DNA of 64,000 nucleotides, from positions 130,889,509-130,953,508 of the forward strand of contig JBOZIK010000001.1 of the NCBI GenBank assembly GCA_051453625.1. Direction: 5' to 3'. Of the stretch, positions 12,151 through 23,999 are shown piece by piece. The DNA comes from Welwitschia mirabilis (taxonomy: Eukaryota; Gnetophyta; Gnetopsida; Welwitschiales). The notes under the pieces were generated by a model, which was not told the DNA's origin, made no database searches, and saw only the letters and a list, made by a program, of their open reading frames with translations. Position numbers and translations under genes: made by a program. Each line of letters starts with the position of its first letter. Positions within the stretch are counted from its first letter, which is position 1.

Positions 12151-12599
12151 AGCTTCTTTGTAAATAAGTTTTGAAAATATTCAATGAAAAAATTTGTAAT
12201 CTGAGCATTAGACTTGTAACACATTACAGAACTGCTCCACTATATACTATTTTGCTACCTATGCATGTTCAGCATTTAGAAGAAGAATTTTCTATTATGA
12301 TTCCTTTTTAAGCCACTGGATTTTAGATCATTATTTCCAATAGGTTTTTATCCTTGATAGATATATCATGAATTTAAGATATAAGATGCTTTTCATTGCC
12401 CAAATTAGAGTTGATATCTTTATTTTACTTTTGGATAGAGCTTATCTCCTCTAATAATTATTTCTTAATACTTTTAAAAGAATCACTCAACCACTTTTGC
12501 CAAATAATTGACTCATGCCTTAAAATTTTAAGCTTTTAAAATAATCTATAAGTAGCATTACCTTTTACTAGAGTGTTTCAAATATATTTAATAAGATTC

Positions 12600-13310
12600 A
12601 TATAGTTTGGATCTTTTAACTAGGAATACTTGAATCAAAAGAAACTTATTTTAAAGTGAGTCCATCATTAGAAGTATGATGCTGTGATTAGAAAAAAAAT
12701 CTAGCTCTTACTTTGAGAAAGAAATTCTCAATTGAATTTTTAATCAAACATCTATTAATTACAAATATGCAAAGATTTTTACCTTACTTAAGATTACTTC
12801 AAGTATGTGAAGCATCATGAAGAGAAATATCCTTGAAATTATGATTATTAATATGATAAAAAAATGATCAATAGTGGAGAGATTAAGAACATTAATAAGA
12901 TTCTCATGAGGCCTAAAAATTTGATTAAAATCACTCATAACAATATTTGAATAATCTAACATAATGTGTTAAAGGTATTAATGTCTTTGCTCTACTTCCT
13001 GAGGCCCATAGAAGTTGGTGATTCTTCTCTTGTAATCATTGAAAATCTAATCCATAGTGAGATGGTTATTACTCTTACTAATAACAGAAAAGTATCCTCC
13101 TTTTGTACCCAAACTCAAAATATAAATAAAAGACTAAGATATATTTTCATAAAAAATACTAGTTTTTAGAGAATTGAGCTTAGTTTCTTGAAGAAGACAC
13201 ATAGAAACTAGATAATCCCTTAAGAAACTCCAAGGGTAGGAAATTTTTTGGCTATTCCCAAGGTCTCTGTTTTCAGAAAATAATTATAAGAAGGAGAGCT
13301 AAGATTACTT
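12600..13310 (-). pseudogene. LINE endonuclease remnant
   Basis: The minus strand near 13170-13300 reads ETLGIAKKFPTLGVS and FLCVFFKKLSS, the counterpart of the N-terminal L1 endonuclease stretch (W-N-x-R-G-L-G ... L-x-E-T-K-L). A coherent but stop-broken frame follows down to 12600. It includes the 12759-12962 stretch (SNIVMSDFNQIFRPHENL), consistent with the G-D-F-N block of the apurinic-endonuclease fold, with the catalytic GDFN read here as SDFN. Confidence 0.6.
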
Positions 13311-13559
13311 ACAATCTTGAATGTCCTCCTTTATCTCCTTTTCAATCTTTCTTCTTCAAGTATTTATTCTTATCCTTCTATCTGTTTTTCCTAGTTTTCT
13401 AGTTTTGTTAACTGCTGGCATGTTTGCAATGCATTCATCAATACTATTTCCACTATCTTTAAGTTCCTGTCCCATTTTCATCTATAAGTACTGAGGATAT
13501 TATGTTGGCTTTGAGTTTGATGCATTGTAGACATGCTTTATGTCTTTTTTTTCAACTTT

Positions 13560-14220
13560 TTCTTAGTCATTTTTCATTTCTTTTTTTGTCATCTGTTCTA
13601 CTACTTCTTGTAATAAAATATTATACTTATTTGCATGTGTGATGGGATTATTATTTGAAACTAAAGCTAGTTTCTTTTTCTTATTTTTCTTGACTTCCCA
13701 CCAATAATTCTTTTCAACCTTCTTATTTTTCTTGCATTTTTCCATTGTGTCTCCATGTCCTCCACATTTTGAGCATTACATATGAAGATTTTTAATTTTA
13801 AAATTATTGACTCTTTTCCTCCACATTATATCTAAGACTATTTTTTCTGCATTAAAACTATCTAGTTTTACATAAATGAAAATTTTAGCAGTGTTTTTGT
13901 CGATTTAACAAATTCTCCTAATTTATCTTTAAATTACTTTAAAAAATTAGGGTACCATATTTTTGGATAAGGATTTGAAATACAAGTCCAAACTAGAATC
14001 TTCTAAAAAATGAAGGGTTTATCAAGAATGAAAGAAGACTATTTTATTAAAGTGAGATCTCTTTCTCGTAGGAAATAAGGGCCTCCCACTAAAACCTTAG
14101 TCATTTCATCTTCTATATTAAAAATAAAGTATAATAGTCTATCTCAAAGAGGGATTACCTTACATCTTGCTGGGAATCTCTCATCACATCATAAGTGCAC
14201 CTTTTCTATGAAGGAGATAT
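13560..14220 (-). pseudogene. LINE ORF1 remnant, C-terminal part (DUF4283 and zinc knuckle)
   Basis: Near 14080-14200 the minus strand reads NIEDEMTKVLVGGPYFLRER, resembling the E-D-x-x-x-V-L-x-G-G-P-W-x-F core of DUF4283, then ILVWTCISNPY. It continues with KLDSFNAEKIVLDIMWRKRV and then a zinc knuckle at 13730-13775, CSKCGGHGDTMEKC. The spacing is C-x2-C-x4-H-x4-C, but the His position holds Asp. A Lys/Glu-rich tail follows (13563-13745). ORF1 binds the LINE RNA. Its N-terminal part lies beyond the copia insertion, at 16693 onward. Confidence 0.65.
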
Positions 14221-15268
14221 TGGTTCTAGAACCCTAGAAAGGGGGTGAATAGATTTCTAATAAATTTAAATAACTATTAATACCCAAGAAGTAAATTATA
14301 ACATAAAAAGATATTACAAAACAAACTCAAAAAATAAAACCAAAATAATGCACAAGACAAGATTTATAGTGGTTTGGGATAGACCCTACTCCAGTCTCAA
14401 AAGATAACCAATAACCAAAAATACTCTGGGTCTTTTTTAATTCATTGTCCACTAGGTTTTTAAGACTAATCTTTTAAGAGAATGTTTTTTAGTGTTAATA
14501 TTGTATCACAATGCATAGGCTTTACCAGATTTGAAGTACAATAATGATAGTACTACACTTTTAAGAATGATATCACAAATCTAAGTACACAAAGTATAAA
14601 CTGATTAACTAAAATATTGATAATCAAAATATGCTAGTTTGATTTTTTTGATTAGATAGCTAATTTGTAATTATTTTGACTACTAAAAAATATATAGGAG
14701 ATACATTTTAGGGTTTTACAAGTAGATCTGAGTCTAATGGATAAAAACAGCAAGATTTCTGTCATGATTAGTTAACCCCTCAAAATGTCTAGCCGACCTC
14801 ATTGAGTACCCTCACTATAGTAAAGTGATTCCATCTTCTTCTGGTTGACATAAGTTCTTTATATCTTCATGTCCAGTTAACCCCATCTAGGATCTGATCA
14901 ACTGCATGTTCAGTTGAACTCATATGAAGAAAAGTAAAAAAAAAAAAAATGTTTAGCCGAGGTCTAGCCAACCCGTTGATAATCCAATCAAGTTGTTAAT
15001 GACAAAAGTTGAAAACATTTTTAGTCCAGGTTTAGTCGACCCCTCAGGAATCCAGTTGACCTCTTAGTAATCTAGTTTCAACACTTCTTAGTATATGTTT
15101 GATCGATCCCTTAGGAATTTGGTCAACTCCTTTGAGGGGCTGTAACTTATTAGGTTCAAGCAAGGCTAGTGATAAATGTTTACTACTTTTAACCTATAAG
15201 GATTAATATTTTGTTCAAATAATAAAATAAATTTTGCTATACTAGAAAATGTTAATTTGACATCAACA
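14221..15268 (-). repeat. L3 3' LTR (copy L3a)
   Basis: On the minus strand it starts TGTTGATGTCAAATT at 15268 and ends ...GGTTCTAGAACCA at 14221, giving the expected TG...CA ends. Between about 14760 and 15130 it carries several diverged copies of a pattern built on 'gt(c/t)gacccctcaggaatcc', the same GTCGACC-rich tract seen in the other two copies of this LTR. Confidence 0.7.
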
Positions 15269-15279
15269 TGGCAAATTAT

Positions 15280-15425
15280 AACTTAATAGTGATAGGGTGA
15301 TTATAGCCTATGATTAGTATATCCTCATAATTTACATGAAGTAATCTTATGAATATTCTTATTCTAGCCTTTAAATATTGAGAGTTTATTCCATCAAAAA
15401 ATGGAGGCCTAGAAATAGAGAAACT
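15280..15425 (-). pseudogene. Copia Gag N-terminal fragment
   Basis: The minus strand reads RPPFFDGINSQYLKARIRIF then IRLLHVNYEDILII, an uninterrupted match to the copia Gag N-terminus (R-P-P-x-F-x-G-x-N-Y-x-x-W-K-x-R-M-x-x-F-(I/L)). The conserved Trp of the Y-x-x-W-K block is Leu here. The frame ends 15 bp before the 3' LTR, which marks the deletion that removed all of pol. Confidence 0.75.
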
Positions 15426-15499
15426 TTCTATAATACAACTCATGGATAGGGTTATTAGGTTTAAGATTGGTTAAAATCTTAGCATTAACTCAATCTGGT

Positions 15500-15511
15500 G
15501 CTTTGATATCA
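15500..15511 (-). promoter_or_regulatory. Copia primer-binding site (initiator tRNA-Met)
   Basis: The minus strand reads TGATATCAAAGC. The consensus complementary to the 3' end of plant initiator tRNA-Met is TGGTATCAGAGC, so the two differences are both G-to-A. It lies between the 5' LTR (to its right) and the Gag start (to its left), as it should. Confidence 0.75.
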
Positions 15512-15515
15512 ATAT

Positions 15516-16692
15516 TGAATCTAGAACCCTAAAGAGGGGGTGAATAGGATTTCTGATAAATTTAAATAACCATTACTACCTAAGAAATAAATGACATAAA
15601 AAGATAAAACAAAATAAACTTAAAAAGTAGAACCAAAACAATGCACAAGAGAAGATTTATAGTAGTTTGGGATAGATCCTACTCTACTCTCGGAAGACAG
15701 CCAATATCCAAGACTACTTTGGATCTTTGTTAGTTTACTATTCATCAGGTTTTCAAGGCTAATCTTCAACCTTTACAAGAATAGACTTTTACAGGCTAAG
15801 TCTTAACCTTCATAGAGCAAAATTTTCCAAGATAAGTCTCAACCTTTATAAAATGAACTTTTCTAGGCTAAGTCTTAACATTTATAAAACCTCTAAATAT
15901 GAGTTATAGAATGAAGCCTTTATGCTTTAAGTCACTCAAATGCAAGTATCAATAATGGAGCCTTATTACTCAGATTTAGTACAAAGATAAGTATTGAGAG
16001 AGAGAGAAGAATGATGTTACAAAGATAAGATCTTTAGATCAAGAGTACAATCTCCTTTTTCAAAATCAATTTGATCTTCTACTGAGTTTTTTTTTTTTTT
16101 TTTTGAGTGTAACCTATTTAAATAGACTTTTCTAAAATATAGCCATTAGATAGTTAAAAAGAAATCTAACATTTACAAAAAATAAATTAAGTGAGATAAC
16201 GATTAGAAAATAGTTTGAAAATTCTTGCTTCTGCTCTAACTGGTTAATTCCTCAAAACATCTAATTAACTCAAGTGAATCACGTCACTTGATCTAATTTA
16301 TTCCTTTCTTATCCAGTCAACCCTAATAACTTATATTACTTAATTTGGTTGCATCCATCTAAAATCCTGTTAATCACATTTGTCCAGGCCAAATTAACAT
16401 CACATGGGTCCGATCGACCTCAGATAAAATAATTCATATGAATAATCTCAAAAAGTGCATTTCTAGATCTAGTCAACCCCATAAAGATCTGATTGACCCC
16501 ATATGAAGTAGTTGAAAATGTGTATTTTTAGGTTTGGTAACTCCTATTTTAAGTCCTTAGATATAAAATCAAGTTAATTCAATCAAAACATGTCCAAATA
16601 TTGATTATATTTTGGTTATGGACCCTTCAACTTCTTGCATCTGTAAAATTACATTTCATTCTAAAAATATCATATTAGTTTAATATCAATTA
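15516..16692 (-). repeat. L3 5' LTR (copy L3b)
   Basis: It aligns with L3a from the 'ctagaaccctaaagaggggg' end through 'tttatagtagtttgggatag' and the GTCGACC-rich tract at 16240-16560, to a decayed TGTTGATGTC start near 16692. It includes a run of 'aacctttacaagaatagac' units at about 15770-15880 that L3a lacks, and a poly(T) tract at 16087-16104. Confidence 0.65.
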
Positions 16693-16900
16693 GAAAGATA
16701 ATATCCCAACTATGAAGCCCTCCTGAAGATTGAAATTTTCTGATAAGACTATTTTTAAATTAAGCCTCCAAATGCTTAGAGTAGTTCATAAGCTTATTTG
16801 CATGGAAGTTGTTGTCAATGTGTTTGAAGCTAAAATCCAAGTTGAAAAAACTTTAAGGGTTATTTACCTCTACTAATGTCATATAAGATTTCATACTAGA
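16693..16900 (-). pseudogene. LINE ORF1 remnant, N-terminal part
   Basis: The minus strand reads FKNSLIRKFQSSGGLHSW, resembling the plant LINE ORF1 stretch F-K-x-(A/S)-L-(V/I)-x-K-F-x-x-x-R-P that precedes DUF4283. The remaining DUF4283 part lies at 14080-14220, on the other side of the copia element. The split suggests that copia jumped into the LINE, not the reverse. Confidence 0.45.
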
Positions 16901-17679
16901 GGATTCTATTACTATTGAAGAGTCATATGTGTTTCCACTACCTTGGACACCTTAGATTCACTAAAGCCTACTCTTTTGGATTTTTAGGATTTATAAGTCA
17001 TTAATTAAAAAACCTCCCTTCATGGGTAGAAAAACTGAGTGAGGTTTAAGTGTATTCTCATACATGCTTTTAGGTTTTTACAGAAGAATACATCACCAAG
17101 GAGTTAACCAGAGGACATGTTGAATTCATGATTTACTAAAGAACCTCAAAAAAAAAAAACATGCTTCTAAGATCACAAATTAAAAAACCTTACACGAGAT
17201 GACTTCAAAAGAGGAACACACTAGCACATTGAAGACATGCCAAAAATACCCTTCATACTATTACTATGACTACTCCTACTGCACTCCCTAAAGTGAAATG
17301 CTAGCTTTGCTATTTCCTCTACTCCACTCTAATCTATTCCATTATTGAAATTGACCTACAAATCTGAAACTTATCATTATGACTAATAAATCATGTTATC
17401 AAATTTCACTTTAAATATTGTAAAATAATTGATGTCACTATTAGTTATAGTTAGCATCACTACTTATTTGATAGTTTTTACTTCCAAAGTTTTTACAACA
17501 TCCTCCATCTCATTTATAATTTATTCAAATTTTCAGTCTACACTAAAATTTTTCAAAAATTAATTGTAATCCATTTTCAACCATCACTTTTTAAATTCAA
17601 TCCCAATTTTCCTCACCCTCAAGATAGATACTGATTTGTAATTTATTGATTGATCATTATTTCTAAGAGTATCTCTATT
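16901..17679. other. No recognisable gene
   Basis: No domain wording or RNA gene is visible on either strand. The LINE 5' end should lie in the left part, but its first codon cannot be placed. Confidence 0.4.
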
Positions 17680-19080
17680 TAGCATTTTTCTTTCTATGCA
17701 TTATAGCCTAATTTACATTGCTTTGCACTTTTTCTTTTTCTAGTTTTGATCAAATGACATTGTCCTTTTAATGTGCTTTAACTTATTCTCAAATTTGGCA
17801 TTGATTTTTTTATGTTTTTAAAGTTTGACGATAAAGTTTAACTCTAGTTAGGGATAGGGAATTTGTTTTTAAAAGAATTTTTCAATATTTGATGCCTTGG
17901 TTTTTAAAAACTGGTCATAAATTTTTAAACGATATATCATTTTTCATATTTAAGTATTTTTCTTTATAATTTTTCCATGTTAAATAATTCTTTATCACAA
18001 TTTTTGCTAAGAATCTAGCAAAAGTCTAGTTAGGAATTGTGATAACAAGAAAAATTAACATTTTTAGCATAGGAAAAGACATTAAAATAGTTGTTTTATC
18101 ATAATATTATGTTTTAGTCCTTTTTTAACATGATTTGTAAACTTATGTGCTTTTTCATGATAATTTTAGATAAAATGTTACATTTTGAATAACATGCTTA
18201 AATCTAAAGATAATCTAGTTGAAAATGCTAGTGTCATTGTTCAACTACATCATAATGTCCTTTGGGATAAAACACTTTCAAAATAATATTTTAAAACTAT
18301 CATAAAAAATTGATCAAATTCTAATTACAGGCTTATTTACTTATCATATAAAAAACAACTGATATCTTCAATGGCATGTGGTAGTGGTGTAAGAAATACA
18401 TGGTAGTGACATATTGTAGTTACATATGTGATGATATTGAAGACACATGGTGAGAGCACCAATTGATAGAGGAATCATGATCCAAAGGCCAAGTATTAAA
18501 TTTGTAATGATAAGCTCCACCAATTACTGTAAGATAGAAGATAAAACCACTCTAACTCATTCTACATGTTAAAAGAAATGTAGTTACCTATGCCCCTTAT
18601 TATAATATCTTTGAATCTTTATAAAATCTTAGGAACTCTAATATTTTGATTTAATCTTGTTCGTGAAGGATTTGGAAGGGATAAACATCATGTCATTCTA
18701 ATCTCCCCTTTGAGAGTGAGATAGCTTCAAGCCTAGCTCTGAGAAGTCCTCCTTAGTTTTGCTTTCATCCTTTAATGTAATGTAATTCTTGTTTTTTAAT
18801 AAAGTAATAGTTATTTAGTTTTAATTTTAAGTTGTAATTAATCTTATACTTTTAATGCTTGAGTGAGATTAAATTATTAAGTTATTTCATTATCAAGTGA
18901 GTTTCTTGAGGTTAGCTTTGGCTGTAGTCATCTTATCTAATGGATGTCAAACATAATATTTCTTACTTTTCATACTTACATTATAATATAGAAGATTAAA
19001 GGACTAAGTAATTCATCAATACTAATGTGGTAAATTAGATTATGTAACCATGATTTGAGCCATAATGGCTTAACAATTTA
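17680..19080 (+). mobile_element. Family P LTR with polypurine tract, copy 2
   Basis: A 3' untranslated tract with a purine-rich stretch near 17855 ('gttagggatagggaat') and a second one at 18028 leads into TGATAACAAGAA at 18038-18050, the putative LTR start. The LTR region aligns with 21147-22065. Shared landmarks are 'ctttgagagtgagatagcttc', a polyadenylation-like stretch near 18800 ('tttaataaagtaatag'), and 'gtggtaaattagattatgta' near the end. Without a matching partner in the right position I cannot say whether it is a solo LTR or half of an element. Confidence 0.55.
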
Positions 19081-20789
19081 AGCTTTATTTTAGGAACTTA
19101 CAAGATATTATTGAAGTGAAGGTTTTGCTTCTAGAAAATTCAAGCTATACTTTAGAGTTTGATCATTTCCCTACTTTTCCATTCAAGTTCAACTAATTAC
19201 AACTTCAATTTTCAATTTGTTTGATTCCTTCCAAGTTAATCTTGTGAAAAGAACAATACTAAGACTCTACTACAATGAGGGTCTCAATTTTAAGAATTCT
19301 AAAAGTAGACATGAACAACACCTCATATTGTTTTCTCATGTACTATCCACGCTGTCACTTAGCTCTTGGTTGAAGCTCACTACATTTCTTAGTAGTTATA
19401 ATATGTCATCATCTTCCTCTAGTGGTGTCACCATTGTCTTCTCTATTTTCACCTTTAATTTTTTACCACGTCTTTTATTTAATTTTTTGAATCCTCTACA
19501 TTTTATGGTAATTTTTTATAGTATGTTTCCTTAATTCTTCTTTAATTTTCCTTTAAATTTTTACTTTATTTTCATCTTTAACATTGAATTATTCCATGTT
19601 CTCTTTGCTTTTCTCCTTTTTTACCCCTTTCTTTCTTGTTCTACCTCTATTTTATAGCAATCATGAGTGGTAGATAAGGTGATTTCATTGAAAAGATATC
19701 TTTGGTTTAGTACTTGATCTTTATATTCTTTATTATCTCATAAGAATTGAATATATACAATGAAATTATTTGTTAAAGAAGCAATGAATTATACTATTCA
19801 AATAAAGATTTGTAATTATAAGAATGCCTCATTTAATGATGAAAACACTTGGGTAATCCATTATTGTATTTAATATGCATAATTAAATCCAAGGAATGGA
19901 ATTATTTGCTAAAGAAATCCATTTTGCTATCTGCTCCATTTGATAATGAAAACCCTTATGTAATTCATTCTTATGTTTAGTGTACTTTGTTTATCATTTC
20001 TTTAGTTGATTTAGAATTTTTTTTTGAATAGAATGCTTTGATAACTTATCATTTAATCTCATAAAAACCTTGTTTATTATTTTCAAGCCTTAGATGTAGA
20101 GTATTACCTAATCAAGAAGGGTCCCTTCCATGCAAATTTCTTGATACAAACTAATTAGCTTTGTTTAGATTCATTATTAAAAATATTTTTCCATCTTTTC
20201 ATGTCATAGACACATATTGCAACCATCTAAATCTTATTCGGATCATTTAGAATAACCATTCCTTTCCTATATTAAAAGTTTTATTTAGAACCATCATGAA
20301 CTGTATAAAACATAAGAGTAACCTTCCTCTTCTATGTCTTATTTTTGATCTTATCTATAATTGTCTTTATCAAACCTTAGATTACGATAATTGGAATAGA
20401 GCCTACATTGAAATTGTCACCCCTCATAAATTAATCCAAATTTAAAAGTGCAAGAATAGAGATTAGATCCCAAGAAAAAAATAAGAATAGTAGAAAAAAG
20501 AAAAAGAAGAAGAGATTTTGCATGATCCATTACCTCTCCGCTTTCTCCTCCATATGTTACTTCATATGCACCTCCATCAAAATATGTCAAAAAGGCATAG
20601 ATCCTAGTAGAAAATCTTCTCATCCTCTTACTTCTCCTCTTCCTCTCCACATTCCCCTTATTCCTCTTCTAGCGGAACTATTTTAAAATAGGTACCTGAG
20701 AGTCAAAAGAATTAGATTGAAAAGTTATGGGAAAAGATGAAAAAGATCACTAAAAGGTAGAAGGAAATTTCATGCATTGTATTTTAGTT
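19081..20789. other. Probable retroelement internal DNA, unrecognised
   Basis: This region lies between two family P LTR copies and so could be the interior of one element, but no Gag or Pol wording was found. The longest stop-free frame of the window, 19217-19534 (105 codons), lies here and shows only low-complexity Leu/Ser/Phe sequence. The minus-strand frame 20417-20650 begins with a basic MERKRRSKRMRR stretch and ends hydrophobic, with no family match. Confidence 0.35.
19759..19985 (+). repeat. Diverged tandem duplication, period about 136 bp
   Basis: The block 'aatgaaattatttgttaaag' at 19759 recurs as 'aatggaattatttgctaaag' near 19896. The block 'tttaatgatgaaaacacttg' at 19833 recurs as 'tttgataatgaaaaccctta' near 19940. 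Two diverged copies are present and no third was found. Confidence 0.5.
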
Positions 20790-22065
20790 TTACATTTCTT
20801 TATGTTAATTTTTTTTCCTTTTCGATGTGTAATAATATGGCATGTGATAATGCATCTTTTTAATTTTATATACATCCTAATGTTTCATTATTTTGTTCTC
20901 AAATTTTGCATTTACTTTTCTATCTTTTAAACTTTGAGGATAAAGTTGATCATTGGTTTGGAGGTATGGAATTTGTACTTAGAATTTGTTATAATGCCTC
21001 ATCTTTTTAGCTATATTCAAAAATTTACTAAAAGTTTTTAATGTTTTCATCATTTTCACATTATGCTTAAGTGTTTTACTTAAAAATCTTTTCATGTTAA
21101 TAATCTTTATCACACTTTTCATTAAGAGACTAGCAAAATTTTGGTTGAAGGATCTATTATCATCTAAAGTTATCATTTAATTTAAGTATTTTAGGCTAAT
21201 TTAGCATATCCAAAACATTAATTTCATTAGTTTAATCATGAAAGCATGTATCATGATATTTTTGTTGTCATAGTTAACTCTATGCTTTAACTCATAACAT
21301 TTATACATCTTTATCCATAATTTGGAGCACATGCTACAAATTGGACCTATTTCTATATAAAATGCCAATAGCACCAGTTATATATATGATGACATTAGTC
21401 ACTTAGTGAGTTATTCTCTAAAGTTTACATTTTGAATTCACCATGTCGAGATGACTTATATTTGGTTTTAGGCTATGTTATTTACTAAATATGAGTATTT
21501 TGCTATATTTAGCTAAAATTGATAAAACCCTAAATGTCAAATCCCTAATCCTAATTTTTAGCATAAATAGGCCTAGTGCCTTATTTTGTAATACCACACT
21601 TATGAGTAAATTTTAGGTGAATATAATTTGGAGTTGAAAGAGCTTTCTATCATGCCTACTTTCTAATTTTACTCCTTTTGAGAATGGGCTAGCCTTGAAG
21701 ATAGTATAACATTTCATATTTAGGCTTGATGTTTTCCTTTTATGATGTAATAGTTTATTCTATTTCTATAATAAAGATTGTTTATTTCACTTCTTGATTT
21801 TAACTTGTGGTTGTTTTCATAATTTTAACACTTAAAGCGAATCTACATCTTTGTCAAGTTTATAGTATTTCTTGAGTGAACTTCATATTCATTTTATAAT
21901 TCTATAGTTTGATTTCATTTAATGATCTTTAGATTAAGTTTCCAATATTTCATGCTTATGAATAGGCTATGAAGGCTAGAGTAACTTGAGGATATATTCA
22001 TCAGTTATGTGGTAAATGAAATAATGTCACCATGCTTGAGCTTCATTGATACCTAGCATAAATCA
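20790..22065 (+). mobile_element. Family P LTR with polypurine tract, copy 3
   Basis: It has the same layout as copy 2: 'aaactttgaggataaagttg' near 20930, a purine-rich stretch, then a decayed second tract at 21140, and the LTR from about 21147. The LTR matches copy 2 at 'ccttttgagaatgggctagc' (21676), a polyadenylation-like 'tataataaagattg' (21768), and 'gtggtaaatgaaataatgtc'. It matches copy 1 at 'atttggagcacatg' (21321), which corresponds to 'ttttggaacacatg' near 7965. Confidence 0.55.
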
Positions 22066-22899
22066 AGGTTTAACATGAAAAAATGTATATAGCATGGAAT
22101 GAAAGTCTCTTATCTTAGTTAAAATGCTCATGTTGATATTTAAAAGTTATGTTCCATTTTTAAGCTTTTTCTCATTGATTTAAAAATACTTTTTTTACAC
22201 TCTCAACTTGAAATATTACTTTGAATATTTGCTAGACTAACATTGTGCTACTTTACTAATATTTCTATCACATCTATCCCTTAAGAAAGAATGAAATTAG
22301 GATTATACTGAAAATGAAAATTCTACTTATTTTATTAATTGTTTTTGGCCTCATAAAATTTGTATTCCTAGGGTGTTCTTGTGTTACCATATATCAACAT
22401 CATGATACAAGTGTATCCAAAATTTCACCATGAACATGAAGAAGGAGAGAGAGAAAAAAAACTCTTATTTTAATAAAAACATATATAAGCCAAGAAGCAG
22501 GAAAATGATGAGAAGAATAAGATCCATTACCATCTCCATTGTGTTATTCATGCTTCATAATAATGGTAGAATGTTAATGATCATGCTAAGCTGCTTCTCA
22601 ATATCATGTCAATCCATGTCTATAATAGAAAAGCTAAGTCATAAAATAAAAAGTAGAAGTTAGTTATGACTAAAAAGGGACTACCTCTACATCTCATGCT
22701 CAATCTTATCTAGTTACTTATCAATCCTAGCTAATAAAGAATCACATAGATTAGGATAATGTATAGGATGTGATACTCATGTTTATCAGATCTCTTTACC
22801 TCTTGAAGCTATTTGAAATTAGTAGAAAAATAAAAAGGGTAATAAATATAACCCTACCTATGAATCTTAAAGTAATAGTGGGTAGTAACCTTCTAAATG
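22066..22899. other. No recognisable gene
   Basis: A 77-codon plus-strand frame at 22430-22663 begins with a Lys/Glu/Arg-rich stretch followed by a hydrophobic one, but has no family resemblance. The DNA probably belongs to the 3' untranslated part or LTR of the minus-strand gypsy remnant that follows. Confidence 0.35.
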
Positions 22900-23999
22900 A
22901 TAAAGGTAAAAGAATGGTAATAGAACATTGAGAAGATAAGTCTGATAAACATAAGTAAAAATGAGATAAGGGACATAAGGAGCATGAAATTGCCTAAAAA
23001 ACTAAAGGATTCATAATACATTAAGAAATCCATGGGATTTCTATGTAGTACCTAGAATGTTATACATAATATAATGGGTAAGATGTATATCAAATGATCT
23101 GAGATAATTAATAGAAAAACCATTAGCATAAAAGCTAGAATTAACATTGAGATCATCTAGAGTAAATAATAACCTATCTAAAGAAGCATGTTGATTCATC
23201 AATTTTAAGTTACTACTACAAAAAGGTATACGTAGAGAATCACATATGAATCTAGAGACTAATGAATAGTAATATCATTTAAAAATTGACTTTTTTATGT
23301 TTTCATCTTCATAAAAATGTTTTTAAAAAAATGAATCTAGAGTATCATTAGCATAAGAAGCATGATCAAGGTCAACTAACTAGTTATTTTCTCAATTCCT
23401 AACTAATTCATCATTTTCAAGATGAAAGTAACAAAGAGCATAGAACAAATAACTTTCATAATAGTAGGCTAATCAAAAAAGCATAAATAATTATAAGGCT
23501 AAAGAAAAGATAAAAGAAAATAGTTAAAATATGATTTACCATTTTGGCAGAGCTTCGCTCTTAAACTTCTAATATTATCAAATGACTTAATAAAACCACT
23601 TTCTATAAAATGAAAATTAAAATGAGGTATATGGATAAAAAATAAGGTTTTACAATGAGAACATCCTAGACTATTTACTGCAATGGTGCTACATCACTGA
23701 ATTATACATGATTAAATGCTATACCATTGATTTAAGAAAACTAGCATGTAAGTAAGACCTATTTTTAAATATTTAGTAGAGAAATCCTAAAAATAATAAA
23801 CTAATGGTAAAATTAAGTTCATAGATACCTTATAACCTAGGCAATTACTGGCTATAATGCCTAGCTAAGATGAAAACTAAGATTTTGGGATAAAATATAC
23901 ACATCTTTTTCATAATTTATTAAAATAAAAAATTAAGAAATGTTTTTTGGTTAATAAATTTTAGAGGCAAAAAAGGAGTAGGCCCTCTTAAAATCTCGC

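Larger units (their letters stand above)
14221..16692 (-). mobile_element. Collapsed Ty1/copia element (family L3)
   Basis: Two diverged LTRs (14221-15268 and about 15516-16692) in the same orientation enclose only about 250 bp. That core contains a tRNA-Met-type primer-binding site and the N-terminal end of Gag, after which the sequence jumps straight into the 3' LTR. The rest of gag-pol is deleted. Both LTRs end, on the plus strand, with a variant of 'tctagaaccctaaagagggggtgaatagg', a sequence found at copia LTR ends in many plant genomes. The element lies inside LINE ORF1. A clear target duplication could not be confirmed. Confidence 0.7.
10200..17050 (-). mobile_element. L1-type LINE, interrupted by a copia insertion
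   Basis: The minus strand contains, from high to low coordinates, an ORF1 (DUF4283-like segment plus zinc knuckle), an endonuclease, a reverse transcriptase and a zf-RVT-like C-terminal segment. This is the plant L1 architecture. Removing the copia element at 14221-16692 leaves about 4.4 kb, shorter than a typical full-length plant L1 of 6-7 kb, so deletions are likely. No poly(A) tail or target duplication could be fixed at the low-coordinate 3' end. All frames are broken. Confidence 0.7.

Noticed and set aside
14216-16697. Target duplication of the L3 copia element
   Set aside because: GATAT stands on the left but only GATAAT is found close to the right end, shifted by several bases. Not convincing.
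19217-19534. 105-codon plus-strand frame, longest without N
   Set aside because: Low-complexity Leu/Ser/Phe sequence from TTT/TCT-rich DNA with no domain wording, no conserved neighbour and no sign of splice or start context.
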